The notes below the pieces were generated by a model. The model was not told the DNA's origin, did not search any database, and saw only the letters and a program-made list of their open reading frames with translations. A stretch of DNA of 64,000 nucleotides from Larix kaempferi (Eukaryota > Streptophyta > Pinopsida > Pinales > Pinaceae): assembly GCA_027924585.1 (NCBI GenBank), contig BSBM01000826.1, forward strand, positions 10,385,501 to 10,449,500, read 5' to 3'. A program made the position numbers and the translations under genes. Each line of letters opens with the position of its first letter. Positions within the stretch are counted from its first letter, which is position 1. Below, piece after piece: positions 42,302 through 53,830 of the stretch.

Positions 42302-42535
42302 CTAAAAATAAACCACCGATACTAAAATAACAATCAAATAACTAATCGTTACTTTACAAGAATTAGTTTTTAAACAGTAAATGATGGAAAATATGGAATG
42401 TTGTTCTGTCATATCCTCGGAAACTAAAAGATGGCTGCCAGCTATCTCTATTTGTTCACTTCTTCCACCGATATTTAATATTCTGCCACTTGTTGATATT
42501 CTGCCTGGAATTTTGGGCTTTCGGAGGCGCTCCAT
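42302..42535 (-). other. Short frame conserved in both LTRs of element E
   Basis: A 77-codon minus-strand frame (KPKIPGRISTSGRILNIGG), matched at 47623-47856. It lies in U3 just upstream of the TATA box. The two copies are nearly identical, which may reflect only the shared origin of the LTRs. No domain recognised. Confidence 0.25.
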
Positions 42536-43530
42536 TTTATCGCCACTACTCCATGGATCTCGCGGTTCATTTCAGAAAATAATGTTGCTACAAAGATGTT
42601 TCAATGCCTTCTCATGTCATGAATACCACATTGTGTTGTCACCCAATTGGGTTTAGGAATTACTCCATAATTAAATCAAAAACGTTGTACAGTGGATTGT
42701 ATTCCACATATGCGTTGAACCATACATATGGTGCACATATATTCCATCACCTCCACGACCTCTAGGACCTTTTTGAAACCTTCTTTATCTTATCAAGCTG
42801 CATAGAAAACCTTGAGATTGTTGCACATTGACAGTAGATGATCGTAGAAGTTTGTGAAATGAGTTTTCAGAATGTGGACGATCGGTCTTAGTCTGAGCGA
42901 TATTTTGGGACCTCCATTGAAGCTTTTAACCCTTGGTTTGCGAATGAACCATTCACACTTCAATCCTTCACACGTTTGGGGTTACCGTATGGCATCTTGT
43001 TTCAGTTTATTTACTTTCTTCATCCTGCACATTGACCGGAGCCATGTAATCTGGCGACCAAAACTCATAGTTTATCTGCCATTTGTACCGCCTCTCCATT
43101 TCTCTCTGTCGCGCATGCTTGCATATATTAGCAGTCCATCCATATTTCTTATACATATTTGGTCTTTTTCTTTTGGGCGAAATGGCATTAGGGTTTAGAA
43201 ATCTTTGACTTTCCGAAAAAAGAAAAAACAAATGCTGAAATGGGACCACCTCCCTTTTATAACATTTCCAATGGATGGTATCGCACGGGCGTTGAGTGGT
43301 TTGCAATACAACTATTCACGTATGCGGATGCATCAGAAATCGACACGTTAGATAGTGGTTTTTTACCGCATCCACCAACCTGTCGTTATCTCGCGTGCAT
43401 GTAGACAATGTGGGATAAATAGAAGATCGTTGATCTTCTTCTAATGGTCGATCAACCAAGAATCTGCTCCCTTTTTAATATTTCTACTATTCTCCTTTCG
43501 GATCAAATATTTTTACCATCTCTTTCTTCT

Positions 43531-43896
43531 TCATCTTCTGCATCTTGTTTTTGCCGACGATCCATTGCTTATAGACCATCTAAGAGATGAATTTCGACTA
43601 CTAAACCTGCTAATTGTCTTGGAATCATGCAAATGTATTTCCATTTGATCAGGATCATTTGTATATTGTTCTTTTGATTGACGCACTTCCTGCAGACGTA
43701 TAAGCTGGGAGTATGCCCCAGAAGGGTTCACGATGAGCTGGGAGTGTGCACCCTTTTCAACAATAAAACCACGCTGGACCACAGCAATCATATCAGCAAT
43801 TCTGACAGTAGTCAGACGATGTGCAACAATAACCGTTGTTCGATTTATCACAATTTTATCAAGAGCTTCTTGAACCACTTTTTCAGACTCTGCGTT
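43531..43896 (-). pseudogene. Captured ABCB (P-glycoprotein) transporter fragment, 3' LTR of element E
   Basis: The minus-strand frame of about 120 codons reads [20 protein letters not shown], then [40 protein letters not shown] and IRLQEVRQ. It then runs into a Ser/Arg-rich linker ([13 protein letters not shown]). This is the part of the first nucleotide-binding domain of a plant ABCB exporter just after the D-loop, including the H-loop His in VAHRL, and the start of the linker to the second membrane domain. Walker A, signature and Walker B are absent. Sense is the same as the element. It lies in U3, so it would be present at the 3' end of element RNA. It cannot transport anything by itself. 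Confidence 0.9.
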
Positions 43897-45017
43897 ACCA
43901 TTGAACTTGTAGTGTATTCATCTCCAAATCGCTTTAACTTTGTCTTCATATGTAACCAGTACACTGTACACTCATAGAATTTGCATCTGCCACTGTATTA
44001 TTTCTTTCAAAAGAAAATCCCTCCATGCATTTGTTATAGTTGTTGCTCCCGGAACCTTGCTCGCAGCGACCTCAGAACCCTCGGCTTAATACAACAAAGA
44101 TCTGGGGTAACTCTACAAATTTCTTCTCCTTTAATTGAGATACGAAGGTATCAACAATATTCTTCGATGGCCCATCAGAATTCCATTACACATAAGGTTT
44201 CGATGAAGTGAGCTTACGGCTCTGACATTTGGGCTTGGAGCGGCTTTCGTCCACTAGCATTTGTAATATGCGGTGAATTCATCTCCAACACCATAAAATC
44301 TGTTCTCATACTCGTCACAATCTTCACGTCATATTTCTATTCTCAGCCTTTGTCCCACATGCAAATAGAGAAGAATTCTCGTTACGTTTTAAATACCCCA
44401 TTGCCTCTAACATATTTCAAGTAACAAAGAAATGGGAGGCTTTAAGCCTCGGCGCTAGAGTGATGGAGGATACATGTGGTCTTCTCGGCTTGGCACTTGG
44501 TCTTGTTGTGAGCCCTCAGTGTTGGGCGTAAACATATCTTTTATTCAATTTTTCTTTGTCATTTCATATAAATACAATCCTCCTCCACTTAGGTCAAAAT
44601 TTATGCCCTTTCTTCATAAAAAATCAAAGCTTCCATATTTTGGCATTAATATATAAAATTTTAAAAAAACTTTTCCCAATTTTTATTTATTTTGGTCTTT
44701 GCTATATTTATAAAAAGTTTTTCTTCATAACACTTCCCAACTCGAGCTAAACCTTTTTATATGAAAATTAAAAGCCTTCGCTCACAAGGTCAAAAATAGG
44801 TTTGAAAGACTGAGATTTTGGTGAAGTTTGAAAACTTCTTTCAACCATTTTTCTTTTTCAACTTTGATGCCCATACTTGAGGACAAATGCTCTTTCTAGA
44901 CCAAGTTTGAGACCCCCCTCCATGAAAAAATGTTCTATTTTGCACTGCCAGTGTTGCCGGAAGATGATTAATGCCGTCATAAGACATTTAAGCACAAAAT
45001 TTTATGGAGTGCCAACA

Positions 45018-45432
45018 ATTGGCTCCTATTGGGGATGTTGTCCTCCCAGCGAGGCAGCAAAGAACACCGTAGACCACGTGCCTGACCCTTGGCGGCTCCC
45101 AATCCTGAAAACTGCAACCTGTAACATGTATCATGTATCTTGTGTCCTGTAACCAGTATCCTGTATCCTGTATCCTGTAACCAGTCCTCCATCCAAAACT
45201 GTAACCGATAACCTCTTAACTATAGAAAACTGAAAACTCACATACTGAAAACTGTTTGCTTGGAAAACTTATTTCTCCTACCTACCCTACTTTTAGAATA
45301 TCAAAGACTTTCCATCAATCAAGTAATTCGGAAACACCAGTGAAGCCAATCCATTAGGTGTTCAAACAATCTAACTCCTTTGCCGTGTTTGAAATAAGCC
45401 AATAACAGAAAATATGACAGTATAGGCAACCA
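45018..45432 (-). other. 3' internal flank of element E with TGTATCC microsatellite
   Basis: 45018-45100 parallels element A's 3' flank (attggctcc..ttggggatg, then gaggcagcaaagaacacc). At 45118-45187 a short array iterates tgtatcc and tgtaacc units. No gene. Confidence 0.65.
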
Positions 45433-46587
45433 CTAATAATCTTTATTCTCAAAATAAAAACCTAACTGCAAATTGAAACTGAGAAATTTCTTCATATACT
45501 CAAATATAGGATCAAAGAAGATACATTTTATTTGAAGTACCTTCGGATTTTCTGCAATTTGACGAGAGAAATGAAATGTTCTTTCTTCCTTAACATTCTT
45601 TTTCAGAAATGAATGATTAACCTCATACTCTAAAGTATCCTCAAACAACGAACATTCTGCAAGATCATTAAATATGATAGCTCTATCTTGTTGATGAAAG
45701 AAACTGGTGTCTAATAGTTGATTTCCTTGCGGCGGATCGTCCTCATAAATGGATTCCTTCATAAAATCATCATGATTGTCATCATTCAAATTCATATTTA
45801 CATGCCCAAAAATGGAAGAAGATTGACTTACATATCCCGGAATATGTGAACACTGCAAATCTGTATAAGCAGGGGTCGTAGCATGACTCTACAGGAGCCG
45901 ATCTATTTCTTCTTCTATTAAAAGAGGAGGTGGCTTGTGTATTTTATGAATCAAACAACTATCATTTTCCTTCTCTTCTGCAGATTGATGCTGAATGCAT
46001 TCTTCATTTGTATACGAAGGAGCAGATGATTCAGCCTTTGTTTTCAAAGAGGAATCACGGGAAACTACTATCAATTCTTTATTGATCTCATCTACAACAA
46101 ACTCCTCTCGATCCTCATGGCCATGGACTTGCGAAGAAAATTGATAAAATATTTCAGACACGTCTTCATCATTCATACCTTCCAGATCTTCATCAATATT
46201 TTTGAGGTACTGTATGAAACCCTCAAACTGATCACAGCAGTCTTCCACTAAAGACAAAGCTGGAAAATCTACTGCATAATGCTCATAAAATGCTATGTGA
46301 AAATCTTTTAAAGAAAACAAGCTACCAGGTCTTAAACTTTCATACCAATCCCTTGCTTTTCCTTCTAAAGAAGCCATGAACATCTTCATAAGACAGTCCT
46401 CATGAAACCTAATCTTCAGCTTGTGCATATGTATGTGAAATCTCATTAAATGTAAAGCAGCATTATCACTGTCTTCATCTTTGAATTTAGGCAAATAAGA
46501 CTGCCAATCTATTTTAGCAATTTGATTCGAAAAACCGGGAATATGAGACCTACTCATAGGAGCATACCTTCTTAATAACAAGGGCAT
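45433..46587 (-). pseudogene. gag of element E
   Basis: Minus-strand frame of 385 codons broken by one TAG (codon near 45889). The first part has IDWQSYLPKFKDEDSDNAAL, MRFHIHMHKLKIRFHEDCLM and FMASLEGKARDWYESLRPGS, a retrotransposon gag capsid domain (residues about 30-130). The second half is acidic and low in motif content, with no zinc knuckle. After the stop the same frame continues with CSHIPGYVSQSSSIFGH to 45433. The capsid part would form particles that package element RNA. It differs strongly from element A's gag. Confidence 0.85.
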
Positions 46588-46823
46588 CTCGAAATACTGG
46601 AGCTGTAGATTTTGATCTGAAAACTAAGGAGACTAGCCTGTGAACCAATGCAAAACTGGATTTCTTTAATGTGGAATCGCCATGAAATTTCTGAAAACTG
46701 GATTCTTTGAAGATGGAGTCGCCAGGTGAAAGATGCACATCTTGCTTGATATATGACCATTGTTCACCATCAACAATCAAATCTGCAACTTTGTCGTTCA
46801 TACCCAGGGAAAATGAAACCTTC
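46588..46823 (-). other. Leader of element E
   Basis: 236 bp between the PBS and gag. Contains an imperfect duplication (gaaaactggattctttgaag / caaaactggatttctttaatg). No gene. Confidence 0.5.
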
Positions 46824-46843
46824 GGTCCCCGGCAACGGTGCCA
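46824..46843 (-). other. Primer-binding site of element E (tRNA-Asp type)
   Basis: The minus strand reads TGGCACCGTTGCCGGGG then ACC, near-perfect for tRNA-Asp(GTC). It is three bases from the LTR, as in element A. Confidence 0.87.
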
Positions 46844-47574
46844 AAATGTTAGCACTCGGATTTTCCTTGGGTTGTATCAAAGAAACCCCGAGGTAACCTA
46901 TTTCAAACCAATCTTTAGACTGAAAGTTGGCCTCTTTCAGTCAGAGAGGGCTCTCTCAGCAAATATGCCATCCAATGTCACCACGACAGCAGTTTGATAA
47001 TGAAACTCAAGGGCCAATTTGTAAAATTACAATAACAAAAACTTTATAGGATTTCAATGACGTGGCTAGATCAACATGAATAAGATACCATTGGGCAATG
47101 GAGTCGAGAAACAGAAAAATATGGACCAGCAGTCAAACAAATATTTTCATACAAAGGCAAGATAGCTGTCTTATTACAGTCAATCAGATTTTTGCAGGTG
47201 ATAGGGAAAGAAATAAAGACAGTCCATTAACAACGGGCATCAATTTTCAGATGAATCCACTGTTAATTTTAGAGAAATAAATGGATACTCAGATGCAGAT
47301 AAATCGAGGGACAGAACATGAATCTCAATCTATATGAACGTTCATCTAAGCATAGAAGAAAATGACATAATGAAAGGCATAACGAAGAAGGTAAACTTGC
47401 ACAAGTAGAGAAAGGGAAAGGGTACAGACTGCAATTTTTAAACAACACATGAATCTTTGATGAAAAATCCGCTCAGTTCTGAGGTCTTTATTAATTTCTG
47501 AAAGCCCTTCAAAACACCCGAAATGGGTCTCTCCTTACAGAAAATCCAACCCGTTTGCATTGCAACAATGCAAA

Positions 47575-47581
47575 ATTTATA
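47575..47581 (-). promoter_or_regulatory. TATA box of element E 5' LTR
   Basis: TATAAAT on the minus strand in a ttatacaaatttt context like that of element A's TATA box (42254-42260 is the equivalent in the 3' LTR). Confidence 0.5.
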
Positions 47582-48851
47582 CAAATTTTTTTCCCTATGA
47601 GCAAACCCTAACTGTATTTTTTCTAAAAATAAACCACCGATACTAAAATAACAATCAAATAACTAATCGTTACTTTACAAGAATTAGTTTTTAAACAGTA
47701 AATGACGGAAAATATGGAATGTTGTTCTGTCATATCCTCGGAAACTAAAAGATGGCTTCCACCTATCTCTATTTGTTCACTTCTTCCACCGATATTTAAT
47801 ATTCTGCCACTTGTTGATATTCTGCCTGGAATTTTGGGCTTTCGGAGGCGCTCCATTTCATCGCCACTACTCCATGGATCTCGCAGTTCATTTCAGAAAA
47901 TAATGTTGCTACAAAGATGTTTCAATGACTTCTCATGTCATGAATACCACATTGTGTTGTCACCCAATTGGGTTTAGGAATTACTCCATAATTAAATAAA
48001 AAACGTTGTACAGTGGATTGTATTCCACATATGCGTTGAACCATACATATGGTGCACATATATTCCATCACCTCCACGACCTCTGGGACCTTTTTGAAAT
48101 CTTCTTTATCTTATCAAGCTGCATAGAAAACCTTGAGATTGTTGCACATTGACAGTAGATGATCGTAGAAGTTTGTGAAATGAGTTTTCAGGATGTGGAC
48201 GATCGGTCTTAGTCTGAGCGATATTTTGGGAGCTCCATTGAAGCTTTTAACCCTTGGTTTGCGAATGAACCATTCACACTTCAATCCTTCACACGGTTGC
48301 AGTTACCGTATGGCATCTTGTTTTAGTTTATTTACTTTCTTCATCCTGCACATTGACCGGAGCCATGTAATCTGGCGACCAAAACTCATAGTTTATCTGC
48401 CATTTGTAGTGCCTCTCCATTTCTTTCTGTCGTGCATGCTTGCATATATTAGCAGTCCATCCATATTTCTTATACATCTTCGGTCTTTTTCTTTTGGGCG
48501 AAATGGCATTAGGGTTTAGAAAGCTTTGACTTTCCGAAAAAAGAAAAAACAAATGCTGAAATGGGACCACCTCCCTTTTATAACATTTCCAATGGATGGT
48601 ATCGCACGGGCGTTGAGTTGTTTGAAATACAACTTTTCACGTATGCGGATGCATCGGAAATGGACACGTTAGATAGTGGTTTTTTACCGCATCCACCAAC
48701 CTGTTGTTACCTCGCATGCATGTAGACAATGCGGGATAAATAGAAGACAGTTGATCTTCTTCTAATGGTCGATCAACCAAGAATCTGCTCCTTTTTTAAT
48801 ATTTCTACTATTCTCCTTTCAGATCAAAGATTTTTACCATCTCTTTCTTCT

Positions 48852-49217
48852 TCATCTTCTGCATCTTGTTCCTGCCCACGATCCATTGCTTATAGACCGT
48901 CTAAGAGATGACTTTCGACTACTAAACCTGCTAATTGTCTTGGAATCATGCAAATGTATTTCCATTTGATCAGGATCATTTGTATATTGTTCTTTTGATT
49001 GACGCACTTCCTGCAGACGTATAAGCTGGGAGTATGCCCCAGAAGGGTTCACGATGAGCTGGGAGTGTGCACCCTTTTCAACAATAAAACCACGCTGGAC
49101 CACAACAATCATATCAGCATTTCTGACAGTAGTCAGACGATGTGCAACAATAACTGTTGTTCCATTTATCATAATTCTATCAAGAGCTTCTTGAACCACT
49201 TTTTCAGACTCTGCGTT
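48852..49217 (-). pseudogene. Captured ABCB (P-glycoprotein) transporter fragment, 5' LTR of element E
   Basis: Collinear with 43531-43896 and also open. It differs by single residues (DRIMING versus [14 protein letters not shown] versus [15 protein letters not shown] versus SSLRWSIS), with no indel. The residues kept here (NADMI, SLRRSIS) are closer to those typical of plant ABCB proteins. The differences therefore arose after insertion, in both copies. Confidence 0.9.
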
Positions 49218-50343
49218 AGCATTGAACTTGTAGTGTATTCATATCCAAATCGCTTTAACTTTGTCTTCATATGTAACCAGTACACTGTACACTTATAGAA
49301 TTTGCATCTGCCACTGTATTATTTCTTTCAAAAGAAAATCCCTCCATGCATTTGTTGTAGTTGTTTCTCCCGGAACCTTGCTCGTAGCGACCTCAGAACC
49401 CTCAGCTTAATACAACAAAGCTCTGGGGTAACTCTACAAATTTCTTCTCCTTTAATTGAGATACGAAGGTATCAACAATATTCTTCGATGGCCCATCAGA
49501 ATTCCATTACACATAAGGTTTCGATGAAGTGAGCTTACGGCTCTGACATTTGGGCTTGGAGCGGCTTTCATCCACTAGCATTTGTAATATGCGGTGAATT
49601 CATCTCCAACGCCATAAAATCTGTTCTCATACTCGTCACAATCTTCACGTCATATTTCTATTCTCAGCCTTTGTCCCACATGCAAATAGAGAAGAATTAT
49701 CTTTACGTTTTAAATACCCCATTGCCTCTAACATATTTCAAGTAACAAATAAATGGGAGGCTTTAAGCCTCGGCGCTAGAGTGATGGAGGATACATGTGG
49801 TCTTCTTGGCTTGGCCCTTGGTCCTGTTGTGAGCCCTCGGTGTTGGGCGTAAACATATCTTTTACTCAATTTTTCTTTGTCATTTCATATAAATACAATC
49901 CTCCTCCACTTAGGTCAAAATTTATGCCCTTTCTTCATAAAAAATCAAAGCTTCCATATTTTGGCATTAATATATAAAATTTTAAAAAAACTTTTTCCAA
50001 TTTTTATCTATTTTGGTCTTTGCTATATTTATAAAAGGTTTTTCTTCATAACGCTTCCCAACTCGAGCTAAACCTTTTTATATGAAAATTAAAATCCTTC
50101 GCTCACAAGGTCAAAAATAGGTTTGAAAGACTGAGATTTTGCTGAAGTTTGAAAACTTCTTTCAACCATTTTTCTTTTGCAACTTTGATGCGCATACTTG
50201 AGGACAAATGCTCTTTCTAGACCAAGTTTGAGACCCCCCGCCATGAAAAAATGTTCTATTTTGCACTGCCAGTGTTGCCGGAAGATGATTAATGCCGTCA
50301 TAAGACATTTAAGCACAAAATTTTATGGAGTGCCAACAACACA

Positions 50344-50887
50344 CAAGAGACATAGAGTTTCACCAGGGAAAACCAAGAAGGTGAAAAACCCCGCAACTTC
50401 CTCAGAGATAGATAGAGCAATGATAAAACCAAAGTACAAGAGATAGTATTCTCCTAGTAGCTGATCCTCCTCCTCACATGTGTGCCACTTTCCAAGTGAT
50501 GGAAGAATGAGTAATGAGATGATCAAATAGAGATCTCTCGATCTCTATTTATACTTGTCATGTCCTTCCCAATAAAACAGTGGGGCCGTCTTGTCTAACT
50601 TATCCTAATAACCCATGGTTACATTAATTCGATCCGACCCCACACTTGGTGGTCTAATAACCCATTTACGCACATGACTCATACAGGGCCGACCCCATCA
50701 AGGTGGTCTAATAACCCATCAAGTATAAGTTACGACACTTAGAATATAAATGACGACACTTCCGTATAGAGGAATAATAACATCTCTATAGGAATAAAAA
50801 CACTTCCGTATAGAGGAATAATGACATCTCTATAGGAATACAATATACATGGGTAAAATACATTCCGAAGTTACATATACATCAACA
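50344..50887 (-). repeat. 3' LTR of element D, inner part
   Basis: It resumes after E's target duplication with aagagacatagagtttc and ends acatatacatcaaca at 50887. TATA box TATAAATAG on the minus strand at 50545-50553. Relative to the other LTR it carries extra copies of the cttccgtatagaggaata unit near 50750-50830. Confidence 0.9.
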
Positions 50888-52350
50888 CTCCCTCTTAACT
50901 AGGAAGGTATTTCTCGACACAGATCTACTGAAAAGTCTTCTTTTCTGGATCATCATCACTGGATAATCGTCATCAAATCATAATCATCGTCACTACTGCT
51001 TCTATCTCAATCAATATCCGATCTACTCGTCATAGGAAGTTCTACAGAGCCAGTCCTTTTTCATACTGGATGCAGGCCCACCACCTGTAGGTCTTCATCA
51101 TCACTGGCCATACTGTGGAATCCTCAGGACTTATTACGTGCGTCACAAAACCTCGCAAGAGCATCCAGGTTGTTATGTGAGTCACAAAACCTTGCAAGAG
51201 CATCTATGTTGTTACGAGCACATGGATCTACTTGTCGGATCTCCCAGGGCTGTATTATATGTGATTGTCACAAAACCTTAAAAGAGTGTTTTTCCCAACA
51301 AGATCTCTAAAGAGCATCTGAGGCCTTTTACGTGTCTAGCACAACCTGTCCGGATCTCAGGGACTTATTACATGTGACCCCTACCACAAAACCTTCAAAG
51401 AGTGTTTTGACTAGCAAGAAATCTAAAGAGCATCTGAGGCCTTTTTCATCCTGCCCAGGTCTCTAGGGCGTATTACATGTGCTCATGGAAAAACCTCGAA
51501 AGAGCATCCTAGGACTGATTACGATCACACAGCTCAACCTATTAGATCTCCCAGCACTGGATTATATGCCATAGGACAATACCTCGAAAGAGCATCTTCC
51601 AGATATCCCAAGACCAGATTACATGCCATAGGAAAGACCTCGAAAGACTATCTGCAAATATCCCAGGGCCGGATTATATGTCCTCCCAAAGCAAAACCTC
51701 GAAAGAGCATTTTTCAGATATTCGAGGGCCACATTACATGCCATAGGAAAAACCTCGAAAGACTATCTACAAACCTCGCAGGGATGGATTATATGCTTAT
51801 CTGCACAACATTTTCCATTGCCATAGAGTATCAGCCTGATACTCACCATACATCATCCTGATGTACACATGATCATCATCACTGCATTGTCTTGATGCAT
51901 GTCATTTGGAGAAACATCCTAAAGCTCGTCATCCATGATCATCTTGATCAAACAATGCATCCACCTGATGAATACGAAGTATCTACCTGATACATATCAT
52001 CATACATGATGTATCCATCTGATACATACACAGATACATGATCCACCTTATCATACAATGTATCCATCTGATATATATCAACATACATGATCTACTTGAT
52101 CATACAACGTATCCACCTGATAAATATACAAATACATGATCCAATTGATCATAACAAGCATCAATGTGATGCATATACAAATATATCAAGCATCCAACGT
52201 GATGCATATACAGAGTAGTAACTGGAGCATCATCCTGATGCTCATCATTCAGCGCTTACTTCCACAGCCATGTGAAGGATCCTCCTCTCACCATGCTTGG
52301 AATGGCTCCAGCAATTGTGTCCATCACTTCTTCCTCGAAGTTTCGTCAAT
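50888..52350 (-). other. 3' repeat-rich region of element D
   Basis: No gene. About 51150-51790 carries imperfect repeats of roughly 70-80 bp built on aaacctcgaaagagcatct and ggattatatg blocks. About 51850-52240 carries shorter units with tgatacatgatcca and gtatccatctgat. The place in the element corresponds to the tandem arrays at 1-1550 of element C. Confidence 0.7.
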
Positions 52351-53830
52351 CTAAAGAACACCAAGCCTCTCCCTGAAGTACTCAAACTTCACTCTAGCTA
52401 GTGTCTTTGTCAGCACATCTGCAATCTGCTCATCCGTCGCAACATACAGGAGCTTCACTGCTCCTCTCTGCACCATATCCCTGATATAGTGATATTTGAT
52501 CTCAATGTGTTTCAACCTATCATCGAACACCGGGTTCTCACATAGCTGCACACAACTTTGGTTGTCACAATATATACCAATAGCATCCAGCAGGAGATCA
52601 AATAGATTAGACAGTAGCTTTCAGAGCCATACTGCCACACAACTAGCCAAACAAGCTGCAACATACTTTGCTTCGACTGTTCTTAGTGCTACATAGGACT
52701 ATTTCCTGCTAAACCAAGAGATCACACCTGATCCCATACTGAAGCAGCACCCAGAAGTGCTCTTCCTATTTGCAGCACTGCCTACCCAATCTGAATCAAC
52801 ATAACCCTGCAGGTTAAACTTTTGATTCGCATCATACTTGATCCCATAATGAACCGTACCCTTCAGGTACCTCAGAATATGCTTTACAGTAACCAGGTGA
52901 ACACCTCTTGGATACATCAGGAACTGGATCAATGTGTTCACCGCAAAGCAAATATTTGTTCTCATGTTCATCAGGTACATAGAGGACCCAATCATCTGAC
53001 GATAAATAGTGACATCAACCTGCTCAGATGAAGCATTACACAGAAGCTTCAGGTTCGATGCCATAGGTGTGGCCTTGGCCTTGTAGTCCATTATCCCGAA
53101 TCTCTTCAGGATCTCTACTGCATACTTCCCTTGTCCAAGGAAGATCCCATCTGCACTTTGCCACACCTCCATGCCTAGAAAATAGTGCATCATCCCCAAG
53201 TCCTTCATCTCAAACTTGGCAGCAATCCTCCTCTTCGTGTCGGCAATCAATCTATCCTCACCTGTTACAAACAGGTCATCCACATACAATAGTAGTATCA
53301 CTGGATTTCCTTCCTCAACCTTGTAGTAAAGTTTGGAATCCGCTTTACTCTTAGTAAATCCCAAACTGGATAGAAAGCTGTCTATCCTACCATACCAGGT
53401 CCTAGGAGCTTGCTTCAAGCCATACAAGGATTTCTTCAACTTGCACACATATGACGCTCTGTCATGTGTCTCAAAACCAAGTGGCTGCACCACATACACT
53501 TCCTCCTCGAGTAAACCATTCAAGAAAGCTTTCTTGACATCCCTCTGGTGTATCTTCTACTTCATCACTGCAGCTAGAGCAAGTACTGATGTGATGGAAG
53601 TGTATATGGCTATAGGAGCAAAAGTCTCTTCATAGTCTATCCCCTCTTTCAGGTAGTAGCCACAAGCTACAAATCTCACTTTGTATTTCTCTATGCTACC
53701 ATCTGTAGCATGCTTGATCTTGTAGATCCATTTCGAAGTCACAATAGACTTCCCTTTAGGTCTTGGGACTGCATCCCAAACATCATTCTTCATGATCGAT
53801 TGGTACTCCTCAATCATGCGTTCTTCCCGA
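52351..53830 (-). pseudogene. Copia reverse transcriptase-RNase H of element D
   Basis: One frame covers the minus strand from about 53830 to 52351. RT starts MIEEYQSIMKNDVWDAVPRP and has LYGLKQAPRTWYGRIDS and LLLYVDDLFVTG (active-site YVDD). RNase H has YVDSDWVGS, the TVEAKY Glu and IYCDNQSC Asp, and ends with ATDEQIADVLTKTL. In-frame stops are TAG near 53555, TAG near 52697 and TGA near 52620, all of a kind produced by C-to-T decay of methylated DNA. No frameshift. Integrase, protease and gag should precede it but are deleted. Confidence 0.93.

Larger units (their letters stand above)
41526..45017 (-). repeat. 3' LTR of element E
   Basis: 3,492 bp, TGTTAGCACTGG ... GAGTGCCAACA. The minus-strand TATA box at 42254-42260 puts about 2.75 kb in U3. 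U3 includes the ABCB fragment at 43531-43896. Confidence 0.95.
41526..50338 (-). mobile_element. Element E: TR-GAG-like non-autonomous gypsy element with giant LTRs
   Basis: 8,813 bp with two LTRs of 3,492 bp each (41526-45017 and 46847-50338), so 79% of the element is LTR. The internal 1.83 kb holds a tRNA-Asp-type PBS, one gag frame and a short 3' flank; no protease, RT or integrase. The flanking 5 bp are gcaca and acaca, a target duplication with one mismatch. LTR starts, the PBS, the 3-bp PBS spacing and the 3' internal flank match element A, marking E as a non-autonomous relative. Both LTRs carry an ABCB transporter fragment. Six mismatches in the first 130 bp of the LTR pair show it is not recent. 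Gag-only elements with long terminal repeats have been called TR-GAG in other plants. Confidence 0.93.
46847..50338 (-). repeat. 5' LTR of element E
   Basis: 3,492 bp, TGTTAGCACTCG ... GAGTGCCAACA, the same length as the other LTR. Minus-strand TATA box (TATAAAT) at 47575-47581. Confidence 0.95.

Noticed and set aside
44977-45192. Minus-strand frame with repeated TGYRI/TGHKI strings
   Set aside because: Encoded by the TGTATCC microsatellite; spans the LTR border.
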